64,000 bases of DNA from Liolophura sinensis (GCF_032854445.1 NC_088307.1:24749953-24813952); one strand, 5' to 3'; positions 47,401-60,600 are shown, counted from the stretch's first letter. Translations and numbers: made by a program. The notes: generated from the sequence alone by a model not told the origin.

Positions 47401-50400
47401 GCCAGGCCGTTTGTGATGTACCTTGTAAAGACCTTTTCTCTGGAAACTCCGATTTTTTCCACCTAAGGACTCCTGGAGTACAGCACAAAACACGAATCAA
47501 ATACATGAACAAATATATATATGCTTAATTGTTTGAACTATCAAACAACCATGATTTATTGACTTATTTGATTGATGTTTTACGCCGTCCTCAAGAATGT
47601 TTCACTTATTCGACGGCGGCCAGCATTATGGTGGGATGAAACCGAGCATTGCCCGGGGGGAGACCCACGACCATCCGCACTTGCAGACCTTCCCATGTGC
47701 GGCACAGGAGGAAGCAATACAATCATAGGCGAATGAAATATTGCCATATGTCAAATATATCAAACCATTGCCATGACTACGACCCAACCGGCTAAAGGTT
47801 AGCGTATATGATATTAATTTTTTGATTGGTGAACCACAACTCGTCAAACTTATCAGTGTTCCTCTGCATATGTCGCCTCAGGATCTGAAGAAAATTGCTG
47901 GGAAAGGGAGACAACCCGGACACCACGCCAAATATCAGGATGTCAAAGGACAGAAGCCTCGAGATCTCAGGGACAGTCCCGCTGCCGGCGAGAATCATAG
48001 CAAGGAGGTAAAACCAATTTGCCAACTTCGCTTTTAGCCACTTATAAATTGTATACTACTGATGTTCTCCTTTTGTTCTTTACTGATAAGATTTTTTTTC
48101 TGACAACACTTTTGACAACAGGAAAGTACGGATCTCCAGTTCTTTCTGTTTCGGTTGCGGTTTTAGGGCAGGAGGGTAGTCAGGTACCTGGCTAATGGTC
48201 GGTGGTTTACACCATTGCACTTCAGTTTGCTCTACCCCAAAACCCACTCAGTGAGGTGTAACGTTTCATAGTGACGCTGTCTGGTTTTCGTTGCGCCTTT
48301 GTTCAGTTTCTGTTGCACCTCTGTCCGGTTTCCGTTGCGCCTCTATCCGGTTTCCATTGCGCCTCTGTCAGGTTTCCGTTTCGCCTCTGTCAGGTTTCCG
48401 TTGCGCCTCTGTCCGGTTTCCGTTGCGCACCTGTTCGGTTTCCGTTGCATCTTTATTCAGTTTCCGTTGTGCTCCTCTTTGGTTTCCGTTATACCTCTGT
48501 CCACTGTCCTTTGTGCCTCTGTCTAGTTTTCCTTAGTCGTAAAATCTTATATACAGTGAATTTTTTTTACAAAGATCTGTGAAAGAGAGAGAGAGCGGAG
48601 GTGTTCCCATCAGATTCATTGATCAATTTTGTAAATTTTGTCAAAAAGCAGCACTTATTAAAGGCGTTACACTTTGGCGTTCCATTTGTAGAGTTCAAAG
48701 AACGATGCTCTAGAAGATACTGTTCAAGATGTCATTGATAGTAAGCCGGCAAGGTCACCACGGGAAAAGTATGAGTCTCCTCTAGTGAAACAGATGAAAG
48801 AGGAAGAGGTAAGGTGTTACATTTTAGACATGTATGGAGACATTCAGTCTCTAAAAGCTTATATCAGCGGTTGGATGGAAAGTAAAAACAACTACACTCG
48901 AAAAATTATTCTGTTAATTTTAACAAAGTGTATTGTCTGAGTGCTGCCAGAGTGTATTCTGCTATTGCAGTGGATTGCTCTGTTAAATATAACATACATA
49001 TTCTATTAATTATGTTGAATATGACAACAGAATACATTCTAGCATCACTCAGATAATAGACCTGTGTTAAAATTATTTTTTTATTGTAGGAAATTACAAA
49101 ATATTTACATTTAAATTAAGTAACCCTTTACCCTTTACCTTCCGTAGTAAGTCTATAAAGCTGATATCAGTATACGTCCAGCATTCAGTCATATCTACTC
49201 ACATGTCAGCGGTGGGTGACGTCATGTATTCGTTTGTGACGTGACGTCTGGTAATTGTGGAAATGACAGAAAAAATTTTGTTTCCGTGTGATTCTCTAAA
49301 GCCTGCAGAATATAACTTAATAGGCTACCCTGTTCATTACCTATCATTAAAGAAACCTGTCCAGTTATCGTTCAAGACTTTTTTAACGGAAAAGCTTTGA
49401 TACTAGAAAGGAAATGTCATACAAAAACATAAACACACGTACCGGTACCAAATTATTCCTTTCGTTATTCCATATTCCATATTCCATTCCGTTATTCCTT
49501 ATATCAAGAACGTTAAACATATATCCGCTGATGGGCGCATCAATGATCTGTTGTAGTGGTGAGGTGACCATAAATGTCACTCAGGGTCAAAGGTCAGCCA
49601 ATTGAACTTTTGACAATGCTAGGTATTTTATGGAGGGACGAATAAAACAAGCGCCAGTCTGCAATATTTGCCGCATCCTGCAAGAAATAGATATCGTTTT
49701 GCGATCAGACCCCTCGTTAAATAATAGGATGTTATGAATTTGACCAACCATCCGGCAGACCGACACACAGACAGAACGACAGACCAACACACTGACAGAA
49801 AGACAGACCGAGACACTGACAGACTGACACACCAACAGACCGACACACTGAAAAACCGACACACCAACAGACCGACACACTGGCACACCGACACACCAAC
49901 ACACCAACAGAACGACAGAACAACACATCGACACACTGACACACCGACACAAAGACAGAACGACTTGTCACTTATACAGAGCTGCTTGTTGCACTGTACG
50001 TCCCATGCGTTTTGTCAAATTACGCGCTGGCGACACAGGTGTTTCCGCGTGACCAACGATGGGCTTTTAATTTTTCCATAAGCGAAATCATTGTTTTAAC
50101 GTTTTAGTACTGTAAACATTCCCAAAACATTCCCAACTCTACCTTTGACAAAGCAGGCAGATAATCCTAACATAGGTTGACCACATAAATCTGGACCTTC
50201 CTTCCACAGACACTGGGAGGGATACCTATGTAAGGTCAAGGGGACGTCATTCACATCATCACTACCTGACAGCTTGTAAACCTAGCCCTTGGTCAAGAAT
50301 TTCAAACTTTCATCAGTGACACTTATATCTCCCCAAAGTTTAGACCATTTCTATTATTTTCATACCAAGCATGCACCTGCACCACCCCCCCCCCCCCCCC

Positions 50401-50655
50401 CAAATAACTGGCAGTGAAAAAAAGACTTTACATACTGGTGCCCTAAAATACACAGAAAAGCGGAAATGGTAACAGAGTTCTGATTAAAGAGGGTAGCGGA
50501 GCAAGCTCTGCGAGTAGTTCGGTGACATGCAAGAATTGTTTACTAGTATTCATTTAATGAATTACAGCTTAATTCCTTTAGCATTATGTCATCTTCTTTT
50601 GTTTCAGACGGTTGCTGGGCTGTATAGAATTGCGCAAAAGATTGTGCTGCAATGA
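41461..50655 (+). CDS. Charged, probably coiled-coil protein of 298 residues, seven exons
   Basis: Exons: 41461-41771, 44369-44489, 44959-45084, 46498-46545, 47882-48007, 48692-48808 and 50608-50655. Every junction is GT..AG and phases agree: intron 1 is phase 2, all others phase 0. The ATG at 41461 has a good context (AAACATGG). The N-terminus is acidic (MESEEHSSQEAHVGSEVHNA), followed by a basic helix (TRRRKAIIRRLLQEFDLED). A helical charged middle (RVKQRLERLMGTDVVKLNDK; LNKKETERMAIEQMRMRRLV) precedes a basic-acidic switch (GRRRKKVTYDD.GSDSE). A polar tail ends in QMKEEETVAGLYRIAQKIVL. There is no signal peptide or membrane segment, so the product is intracellular and possibly nuclear or cytoskeletal. 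The family is not recognised. A coding-like stretch near 46120-46240 might be an extra exon but does not fit the phase. Confidence 0.75.
43375..43600 (-). mobile_element. Diverged SINE-like repeat, second body type
   Basis: TTTATTACTTAACACCGTAC, TGTGGGTGGAGAAAAGTTAT and CCACTGACCTTTGGCAATCG. It shares its body with 24080-24470. Confidence 0.45.
44236..44300 (+). pseudogene. Decayed duplicate of an exon start
   Basis: The acceptor and first ~45 nt of the exon at 44369 (GTTTTCTG..TTGTAGTGG..GGTTAGAGAGACTGATG) recur in degraded form about 125 bp upstream (GTTTTCTGTGTTGTAGTGGG then GTGGTTAGAGAGACTAATG). The copy runs into non-coding sequence and has no donor, so it looks like an abandoned tandem exon duplication. 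Confidence 0.6.
45585..45720 (+). repeat. Dispersed fragment shared with 1478
   Basis: Same motif as 1478-1575, with an internal TTATACGTCG duplication. A short SINE piece (GGAGGGAACCG) follows it. Confidence 0.5.
46368..46462 (+). mobile_element. SINE 3' fragment just before an exon
   Basis: CACTATAATGCTGGCCGCCG, AAATATTCTTGAGTACGGCC and an (AAAT)n tail. It ends 36 bp before the exon at 46498, so its tail borders the acceptor region. Confidence 0.7.
47165..47320 (+). mobile_element. SINE, headless, same family as 33286
   Basis: GGATGGCCGTGGGTTCCACC, CCTCCCACCATAATGCTGGC and AAATATTCTTGAGTACAGCG, with an A-rich tail. A further tail fragment is at 47470-47515. Confidence 0.75.
47560..47715 (-). 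mobile_element. SINE, headless, same family as 33286
   Basis: TTGATGTTTTACGCCGTCCT, CGACGGCGGCCAGCATTATG and ACGACCATCCGCACTTGCAG. With the copy at 47165 it forms a head-to-head pair in one intron. Confidence 0.75.
48270..48540. repeat. 22-bp minisatellite in intron 5 of the coiled-coil gene
   Basis: TTTCCGTTGCGCCTCTGTCC plus GG is repeated about 12 times. The period is not a multiple of three, yet all three forward frames stay open through it. Confidence 0.85.
48897..49092. mobile_element. Foldback MITE, family 1, in an intron
   Basis: CTCGAAAAATTATTCTGTTA at the left and ATTCTAGCATCACTCAGATA near the right end. A shorter member, in the last intron of the coiled-coil gene. Confidence 0.65.
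49735..49965. repeat. GACA-rich minisatellite
   Basis: Short units of the form GACAGACCGACACACTGACA and CACACCAACAGACCGACACA repeat irregularly for about 230 bp in the last intron of the coiled-coil gene. Confidence 0.85.
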
Positions 50656-50823
50656 GCACCCATTTTGCCATGATCAGGTGAACAACACTTCGTCATCACG
50701 TGATTTTCAATCATATTTTTGAACTTTGGCACCAGGTGTACACATATTTGTAAGAAAATACTTTTTTCTACTTCCCGAATAATACCTGTATGGCTTTTAT
50801 GTATGTAAATACTTCATCAATGA

Positions 50824-50829
50824 AATAAA
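50824..50829 (+). terminator. Poly(A) signal of the coiled-coil gene
   Basis: AATAAA lies 169 nt after the TGA at 50653-50655, giving a 3' UTR of about 190 nt. Confidence 0.6.
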
Positions 50830-51067
50830 AGCAAAACAACACAGATGACGTTTTTACTTGTAGATATGTACCGTTAATAAGCCTCGTTGATACTCTACGA
50901 TTTGTATAGTGTTCAAATACAACATCTCTCTGGATTTGTGGCAGGTCGGTTTGACAAATCGTTCAGTGTCTTATAAACATGTTTAGTTTAAACAGCCAGT
51001 GATGGAAGATTCTGTACCAGTATCTGTTGTGTGGCCTATACAGGACTGGAGTACCCAAGATTGGAGA

Positions 51068-51165
51068 TTTTATTTGTTTATTTATTTATTGATTTGACTG
51101 TTGTGTAACGTCATACTCACGAATTTTTCACGTGTAATGACTGTCAGGTTTATGGGTAAACTACG
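51068..51165 (-). mobile_element. SINE tail fragment
   Basis: TTATTTATTTATTGATTTGA then GTAACGTCATACTCACGAAT. The body decays quickly. Confidence 0.45.
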
Positions 51166-51489
51166 CAAGCGGTTAAACTAACGCCGCGGACAGCGTATTG
51201 TCTTTAATACCCCTATAAAAAGTGAGAGCTGGGAAGCAACGTGTGCCCTAGAGCTTGAAAGATAAGCAGTTTAACCACCCACCCATGACACCAGTGTTCA
51301 GCATATTTAGCATTATTGCTGTTGGTTTGTTTGGAATCCACCATGGGTCCCCTCATAGACAACTGCTCCCAGTGCCAACACGGTTTTGTGCTGCCTCACG
51401 GAAACGCCATTTGGGCGACACCTGAAGCCCCGACTAGTCACAGGGTAAACCGGACAATGGGTCGACCAATAGCTATCATCTGATGCTGA

Positions 51490-52145
51490 GCGCAAAGCCA
51501 GAGCTAGGCGGAGTGCCAAGCCAGAATTCAAGTAGGCGAAACACCAAGCCAGGATTCTAGAAGGCGGAACGCCAAGCCAGGATTCTAGAAGGCGGAGCGC
51601 CAAGTCAGGATTCAAGTAAGCTGAAATTCAAGCCAGGACTCAAGTAAGTTGAGTGCCAAGCCAGGATTCAATTAGGTGGAACCCCAAGCCAGGATTCAAG
51701 CAGATGGGGCGCCAAGCCAGGATTTAAGTAAGCGGAGCGCCAAGCCAGGATTCACATAGGCTCAGTGCCAAGCCAGGATTCAAACAGGCTGAGGGACAAG
51801 CCGATTCAAGTCGGCTGAGCGCCAAGCCAGGATTCAAGTTGGATGTACCAAGCCAAGATTCAAGTAGGCTGGGCCAAGCCAGGATTCAAATAGACTGAGC
51901 GCCAAACAAGGATTCAAGTAGGATGTGCCAAGCCAGGATTCAAGTGGACTTAGCACCAAGCCACAATCCAAGTAGACTGGGGGCCAAGCCAGGATTCAAG
52001 TCGGCTGAGCGCCAAGTCAGAGTTCAAGTAGGCTCAATGCCAGGCCAGGGTTTATGTAGTCTGTGCCAGGTCAGAGTTCAAGTAGGCTCAATGCCAGGCC
52101 AGGGTTTATGTAGTCTGTGCCAAGCCGGGATTCCTGTAGGCTGAT
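51490..52145. repeat. ~28-bp minisatellite, about 22 copies
   Basis: The consensus GCCAAGCCAGGATTCAAGTA plus GGCTGAGC repeats with many substitutions and some short units. The last two units are a cleaner duplicate pair (GGCTCAATGCCAGGCCAGGG). It lies downstream of the coiled-coil gene's poly(A) signal. Confidence 0.88.
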
Positions 52146-52149
52146 CGCT

Positions 52150-53090
52150 ACTACAGGCCTGGAATCTTTTCATATACCTGCCATGGTAAGGTACCTGTTT
52201 AACGTGATGTCTCCAATGGACTGATGCATCTGTTCGTACTCACTGACGCCTCAGCTGTCAAGTACAAGCAGGTGTCCTCTTCTGTCATCATCGGTATATC
52301 CATCCACACAAGCTCAATTCTTGTTGTATTTGGACGAATTCCAACTCCAGCCGCCATGTTGGAATACATTAAATATCGGTATATAACTGAACAGAAAAGG
52401 ACAAAACCTAATTAGCTTAGTACAGTAATGGTTTAATCTTTGACAGCTTCATAATCACATCTTAGAAGTAAAACATGTGGGCACAGGCCATAGATAAAAC
52501 TATAACAATGACACATCACAATGGCAGATTAGAATACATGTACGTTGTTAGTAAGGATTCACCCACCAAGCACTATTGTAATGTATTTGTCCAATGAAAG
52601 CCCATTAAAAACTGTCCACAAAAATAGTTCGATATATTTTTTTCTTCCCAAATTTTTTTAATGTACAAAAATGCATTTTACCGTAATCTTTTCTGACCAT
52701 ATTGGGACCAGTGACGCCACATCAGGTTTTTGCAACTTAATGCGCATACACTGCTAGATATCTAAAATACTTATACATGTAGATCTATGAATACATTCGC
52801 CGAATGGATCATGAAACGAACGATTTCATGGAAATATTTCGCAGAATCTGATGTTTAAAAACCATTTTATTCAATTTTCTGGCCAGTGTTTAATGTTCTT
52901 TCATCTGATATTTATTTCATTTAGCGTTTTTACTGTCTTTAAATGTATTGAACACCATTCATGTCATTAGAGTTATTTGGATCTCAGTCACAGTTTATTT
53001 ATGCATGGAATATACACAGCAAAGTTTACGCGAATTCGTGTGAACAGTTACAAACATGTATAAACATGTACAAACATTACCAACCTATAT
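52150..53090. other. No supported feature
   Basis: Unique DNA between two minisatellites; nothing coding recognised. Confidence 0.45.
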
Positions 53091-53094
53091 ACAG

Positions 53095-55425
53095 GAGAAA
53101 TTCAATATGGAAATCAGTACAGGGGAGTCAGCATGTAAATCTTATACACGATAACCAACATGGAAATCTGATACATGAGAGTCATCATGGAAATCTGATA
53201 CATAAGAATCATCATGGAAATCTGATACATAAGAATCAACATGGAAATCTGATACATAAGAATCAACATGGAAATCTGATACATGAAAATCAACATGGAA
53301 ATCTGATACATGAAAATCAACATGGAAATCTGATACATAAAAATCAACATGGAAATCTGATACATGATTGTAAATGTTTGTAAATGTTATACGTAAGAAT
53401 TATCATGACAACCTTGTACATCAGAGTTATCATGACAATCCTGTACATCAGAGTTATCATGACAATCTTGTACATCAGAGTTATGACAATATTGTACATC
53501 AGCGTTATGACAATCTTGTACATCAGAGTTATCATGACAATCTTGTACATCAGAGTTATCATGACAATCTTGTACATCAGAGTTAACATGACAATCCTGT
53601 ACATCAGAGTTATCATGACAATCTTGTACATCAGAGTTATGACAATATTGAACATCAGCGTTATGACAATCTTGTACATCAGAGTTATCATGACAATCTT
53701 GTACATCAGAGTTATCATGACAATCCTGTACATCAGAGTTATCATGACAATCCTGTACATCAGGGTTAACATGACAATCTTGTACATCAGAGTTATCATG
53801 ACAATCTTGTACATCAGAGTTAACATGACAATCTTGTACATCAGAGTTATCATGACAATCTTGTACATCAGGGTTATCATGACAATCTTGTACATCAGAG
53901 TTATCATGACAATCATGTACATCAGGGTTAACATGACAATCCTGTACATCAGAGTTATCATGACAATCCTGTACATCAGGGTTATCATGACAATCTTGTA
54001 CATCAGAGTTATCATGACAATCTTGTACATCAGAGTTATCATAACAATCCTGTACATCAGTGTTAACATGACAATCTTGTACATCAGAGTTATCATGACA
54101 ATCTTGTACATCAGAGTTAACATGACAATCCTGTACATCAGAGTTATCATGACAATCTTGTACATCAGAGTTATCATGACAATCTTGAACATCAGAGTTA
54201 TCATGCCAATCTTGTACATCAGGGTTAACATGACAATCTTGTACATCAGAGTTATCATGACAATCTTGTACATCAGAGTTATCATGACAATCTTGTACAT
54301 CAGAGTTATCATGACAATCTTGTACATCAGAGTTATCATGACAATCTTGTACATCAGAGTTATCATGACAATCCTGTACATCAGAGTTATCATGACAATC
54401 CTGTACATCAGAGTTATCATGACAATCTTGTACATCAGAGTTATCATGACAATCCTGTACATCAGAGTTATCATGACAATCCTGTACATCAGGGTTATCA
54501 TGAAAATCTTGTACATCAGAGTTATCATGACAATCCTGTACATCAGAGTTATCATGACAATCCTGTACATCAGGGTTATCATGAAAATCTTGTACATCAG
54601 AGTTATCATGACAATCTTGTACATCAGAGTTATCATGACAATCTTGTACATCAGGGTTATCATGACAATCTTGTACATCAGAGTTATCATGACAATCCTG
54701 TACATCAGAGTTAACATGACAATCTTGTACATCAGGGTTATCATGAAAATCTTGTACATCAGAGTTATCATGACAATCTCGTACATCAGAGTTATCATGA
54801 CAATCTTGTACATCAGAGTTATCATGACAATCTTGTACATCAGGGTTATCATGACAATCTTGTACATCAGGGTTAACATGACAATCTTGTACATCAGAGT
54901 TATCATGACAATCTTGTACATCAGAGTTATCATGACAATCTTGTACATCAGAGTTAACATGAAAATCTTGTACATCAGAGTTATCATGACAATCTTACAT
55001 ACATATGAGTTAACATGGAAATCGTACAGATGAAAATGAACAATTATTGAATTTTTGACATTGAAATCACTATCTCGAAGCCAGCATAATACTGGCTTAG
55101 GGGTCCCATTCTACAAACTGATGGGAACGACGGGCTGTAGTTTCACTGGCCTCGAGATATAACACAGAGGTGGAAATTCAATACAGATTTATGTATTACT
55201 CGATGACAATTAACATGAAAATCTTATACACGAGAATCAACATGGAAATTTTGTACACAAGAATCAACATGGAAGTCTTATACACGAGAATCAACATGGA
55301 AGTCTTATACATGAGAATCAACAAGGAAATCTTCTACACGAGAATCAACAAGGAAATTTTCTACACAGGAATCAACAAGGAAATCTTCTACACGAGAATG
55401 GCATTCCCATTTCGCATAATTCTCC
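53095..55425. repeat. 27-bp minisatellite of about 85 units
   Basis: The core unit CATGACAATCTTGTACATCA plus GAGTTAT fills about 53395-55010. Related 27-bp units (AACATGGAAATCTGATACAT...) form the left flank, 53095-53365, and (AACAAGGAAATCTTCTACAC...) the right flank, 55200-55420. A ~150-bp non-repeat segment interrupts near 55030-55185. Frames of about 549 codons (plus) and 547 codons (minus) stay open because the period is nine codons. Their composition (TILYIRVIM or MITLMYKIV repeated) and lack of splice or promoter context argue against coding. Confidence 0.93.
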
Positions 55426-55429
55426 ACAT

Positions 55430-57640
55430 GGAGATTTATGGGAATCGGTGCAATGCAAGAGAAACTACACAATGGAGACTGCAAGATAAAGCTATAAAAT
55501 GATGTTTAATCTCCACACAAAAACATCCATGAAAACATAGCGTGTATCATGACGACAATTTGGCCTACAGATTACGGGACTGTTCAATTAAAAACAAGAG
55601 AAAATGTAAATCAGTTGGTGAAAATATACATTCTGTGAACATCGTTTACTAAAACACACACATACATATATACGGCCATGGTTCATCAGTTATTAACATG
55701 GTTCCACCTCATGAAAACGATACTTCGAACCCTGCATGTTTTCCTTTCTCAAGATTTCACAGTTTGAACGTTGTCAGTCCAATCCAAGTCTTTCTGAATC
55801 AATATCAACGTACTAGTAGGATAGAAGCATTTTTCTAGAAGATGATTGCTAACGGTGATGTACCTGTATATTTTCGGCTAAAAGCCTCCTAAATCCTATA
55901 TTTGTTGATGTTTAATCCATTTGTTTGATGTTTAATCCATTTGTTTGATTTACACCGCTCTACTCAATTATCAGATAAAGTTTCCGGGCGGAGTTAATTA
56001 GTATCATTTCTAATCAACTTAAAACTCATTTAAATGGCAAAACTCTCTCTCTCTGGATTGCCTAGATTTGACTAGATTTTCAAAATTGGCTCATTTTTTT
56101 TTTAGAGAATATCTCCAAACAAACTAAGATTAAACAGATGAAATGCTTCGTCAGTTTTTGCGGGGAAAAGAAAATTTTAAAAACCATTAGATGCACCAAA
56201 ATTACAAATGGTTTCACAGACAGCACCAACAAACACAGAAATGTATAAAAAGGCTCACATATATACAGGACATAATAAAACGATCTTTGCTGCTGGCAAA
56301 TATAATTGAATATAGCTCATAAAAAATGTAATAAAACATGGAATGCAACAGTGTCAAACACTTCAACATTTTGTTTAAAAATGAAATGTACGCGCTAGGA
56401 GAAATATACGCATTCATTTCTACTTGCGACTAAGCACGACTGCAGGCATGATGCGTAGTTAGGTTTCACAGACATTAATGTCCCTGTAGATCTTAAACTC
56501 CCATATCTGTTGGGAGTAGTTGTCATGTACGTAGAAAAATCATTATGGAAGGAACTTACAACAAATTACATACAAAAAGATGGTAGGAACTGCATCCAAA
56601 ATATCACAAGAAAATGTCTTCTACAAAATTATCATCTTGACTCCAACACTATTCAACTAACAGTAATAAAACAACTTTTGTATATACAGCTGGTTGTTAA
56701 CATGTAATAACGTACATTTTTCAATCACCATTCATTTGCAATTATCGCCATGAATTATATGGAAGATTCTTTTAAATACTTATGCTCTCAATTGACAAAA
56801 TCAGCGAACCAAGTACACAGAATGTCTGTCAATCATCCAAGCGACATCAAGTCGGCGGTCGCAAATTACTATAGTTGCTACGAATTAAGCGGCGTGGCTC
56901 GGAACATGAACAAGATCTGGTATAAATGTTATAATACATACGTCTTATCTAGGCCTAGTGTGCATAAAATAGAAAGCGAAGGGCCGTATACTGATGCATA
57001 GTTTTCATTATCGTACAATTCATGGTTCATCTTTGCTATACGTTCATTTACATATAGCGTCACAGATTATGTGACAGTTTCTCATAAATCCTAATGCTTT
57101 TAAGATTAAAAGTCGTCTTTATAAGTCCGCACAATGCCTGTCAGTCATTACCTGCGTCATCATGTGGGCAGTCACACATTACCCAAGTTGCTATGAAGAG
57201 GCGTGGCTTGGTGCATGGACAAGATGAACCAAAGTTTTCCCCTGTTGTCATATGCGTAAAACAAGTTATAAAATATGCTTCATATATATTGTACATCAAA
57301 GAAAAAATATACCGCCATATATACTGATGCCTGATCATGCATAGTTTAGTGTAAACAGTACTATACCCCCGCTAAAACGCTAATGAAATAATAGCCTCTA
57401 AGTTTGGTTTGCTCTCTATGCACCAAAAACGAATGAACACTTTTTATAAAATCAACAACCTTCCGTGCCTAGCCGCACAGCGTTTAACTAACCCAGGATT
57501 AACGATCTAACGCGCCCTGGGCATGAAAAAATGACATCCCTTAATTAGACCTAAACTATGAATAGGGTTTCATTTCGTGTGACAACATTGGTTCTTCTGG
57601 TTGTGGAATGATGGCACTGCAACGAATTCCCCTCAATCGT
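55430..57640. other. No supported gene
   Basis: AT-rich unique DNA with a degenerate SINE-like tail near 55910-56000. The right end should contain the 3' UTR of the cysteine-rich gene; no clear poly(A) signal was picked. Confidence 0.4.
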
Positions 57641-57644
57641 CTTC

Positions 57645-60600
57645 CTAGAAGCGGAACTTCAGCAAGGAAAAACCTAGAAATACGGCGACGGCCATTGTGA
57701 GAACGCCAGGAGATAGTCCACCTGAAACAAGTCAAAGTATATACCAGATATTTTATAACGTACTCTATGATTGCAACTCTATAATAATATAATTCTTTCT
57801 TCTTGAGGGAGCGGATTGCAGTATAACGCAACTTGCTGAGACACGCAAGGTGCGAGTTCAAAACCAATATCCGACGTGGAATTTGTAGATTCGTCGGCTT
57901 TCTCTGATGCATGATTTGGCTTTTGTGTCAGTAAGCATGGAGTTCCACATGCAGTCTATATCTTCGTTAAAGACCACTTGTCTTCCACCAATATGGTGTG
58001 TATATCACGTGTATGTCACGTGTGGGAAAGTGCGTTAGTAACTTGACAAATGTCTGTGATTTATCCCGAACACTTCTCCATCCATGGCAAAATAACCGAC
58101 ATTGTGTTAGTGAAAAAGTTTTCAGCAATGCCTTAAACAACAATGAATTTGTAAGGTATTCCCCACGACATGGCTATGAAATGAAACCACTAGATCATTC
58201 GCTCATTCTGTTTCCTAGCGAAAGCTTTTTTGGTTCATATTTAAGAAAACGGTTGTCTCAATGGTAAGAACAGTTTGGAATAACTCGGATTAATTAAATC
58301 TGGTGCCGCTTTTAAATCCATGAAACTTGCAACGGCAAATAATTTCTGGTTCCATGGAAGCATGTTAAAAAATTACACCGTTTAGAGTAGCCGCCCTTGT
58401 TTTTTTCGTTACATTTGGCCTTTTGCACCAAACATTGGGATCCACGCTAAGCATCAATTATGGCTCCGCTCTTAACCACATGCGCTCCTCACTAAAGTAC
58501 TGGAGTCCTGCACAAACTACAGGGTCCACACAGAACAACAAGGGCCCTGTACTAAACTACAAGGGCGCTGCACTAAACTACAGGGGTCCTACAATAAAAT
58601 ACAATGGCTCCACACTAAACCACAGGGGCTCCTCGCCAAACTACTTTCTCCCTAAACTACAGGGACTCTGCACTAACTTACAGAGGCTTTGTACTAAAGA
58701 ATAGGGGCTCCACACCAAAGTATAGGGACTACACACCAAAGTACAGGTGCTCCACGCCAAACTACAATGGCTCCACGCCAAAATACAATGGTTCTGCACC
58801 AAACTACAATGGCTCTGCGCCAAACTACAGTGGCTCCACACCAAACTACAGTGGCTCCACACCAAACTACAATGGCTCTGCGCCAAACTACAGTGGCTCC
58901 TCACCAAAGTATAGGGGCTCCACACCAAAGTACAGGTGCTCCACGCCAAACTACAATGGCTCCACGCCAAAATACAATGGTTCTGCACCAAACTACAATG
59001 GCTCTGCACCAAACTACAGTGGCTCCACACCAAACTACAGTGGCTCCACACCAAACTACAATGGCTCTGCGCCAAACTACAGTGGCTCCTCACCAAAGTA
59101 TAGGGGCTCCACACCAAAGTACAGGTGCTCCACGCCAAACTACAATGGCTCCACGCCAAAATACAATGGTTCTGCACCAAACTACAATGGCTCTGCACCA
59201 AACTACAGTGGCTCCACACCAAACTACAGTGGCTCCACACCAAACTACAATGGCTCTGCGCCAAACTACAGTGGCTCCTCACCAAAGTATAGGGGCTCCA
59301 CACCAAAGTACAGGTGCTCCACGCCAAACTACAATGGCTCCACGCCAAAATACAATGGTTCTGCACCAAACTACAATGGCTCTGCGCCAAACTACAGTGG
59401 CTCCACACCAAACTACAGTGGCTCCACACCAAACTACAATGGCTCTGCGCCAAACTACTGGGGCTCCTCACCAAAGTACAGGTGCTCCACGCCAAACTAC
59501 AACGGCTCCACGCCAAACTACAATGGCTCCATGCCAAAATACAATGGTTCTGCACCAAAATACAATGGCTCTGCGCCAAACTACAGTGGCTCCACACCAA
59601 ACTACAGTGGCTCCACACCAAACTACAATGGCTCTGCGCCAAACTACAATGGCTCTGCGCCAAACTACAATGGCTCTGCGCCAAACTACAGGGGCTCCGC
59701 ACTAAAACACAGTGGCTTCTAAACTACAGTGGCTCTGCACTAAACTACAGTGGCTCCGCACTAAACTACAGTGGCTCTTCACTATTTAAACTACAGGTGC
59801 TCCTCACTAAACTATACCAACTCCACACTAACCTACAAAAGTTCTGCAACAAATTACTTTGGCTCTTCAGCAAACTACAGGTGCTCTGCACTAAACTACA
59901 ATCGCTTTGCACTAAACTGCAGGTGCTCCGAACAGAACTACAGGGGCTCCAAACAGAATAACAACGGCTCCGCACTAGACTACAGACTGGGGCTCCTCCC
60001 TTAACTCCAGGGGGGTCCGCACCAAACTACAGTGGCTCCACACCAAACTACAGTGGCTCCGCACTAAAGCACAGTGGCTCCGCACTACACTGCAAGGGTG
60101 GTACAACAAATTACTAGGGCTCTTCAGCAAACTACAGTGGCTCTGTACAAAACCACAGTATGTGGCTCCGCAAACAAACTGCTGGTGCTTTGCCCTGAAC
60201 TAGGATCATCGCCGAAGAGGGTGCACCCATCTCGTCGACATAGACTCTTTACCTGCTCCTCCACATCCGAAGCACCGATTGGTACATGTGCGGCCCAAGC
60301 GCACGGTGATGAAGTCCTGGTCACAACCATATGTCTCCGCGTACAGACATTCACGGTAGGTCCTGTAGGTACTGTGAAAGAGAGACAGAAAACATACTGT
60401 ACATGTATCTCATCTAAAACCAATTGTGTGTTTTAACGATATGACGATGAGGATTCATTAGGTGTGCGCACAGATGTCGTGTCTTCTTGTAGCAGGGCGC
60501 CATGCCGCCATTTAAAGTGTAGCCGCCACTGAAATATCATACCGGANNNNNNNNNNNNNNNNNNNNNNNNNNNNNNNNNNNNNNNNNNNNNNNNNNNNNN

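Noticed and set aside
48270-48582. Three overlapping plus-strand frames of about 75-103 codons
   Set aside because: All lie in a 22-bp minisatellite; being open in every frame marks composition, not coding.
53344-55033. Long open frames of about 550 codons on both strands
   Set aside because: They follow from a 27-bp period without stops. Repetitive hydrophobic composition on both strands and no gene signals.
57998-58267. 89-codon plus frame
   Set aside because: No splice, promoter or family support; antisense to the intron of the cysteine-rich gene.
58641-59705. Frames of 312 and 353 codons over the 21-bp repeat
   Set aside because: Period-three effect of a minisatellite that lies inside an intron of a better-supported gene.
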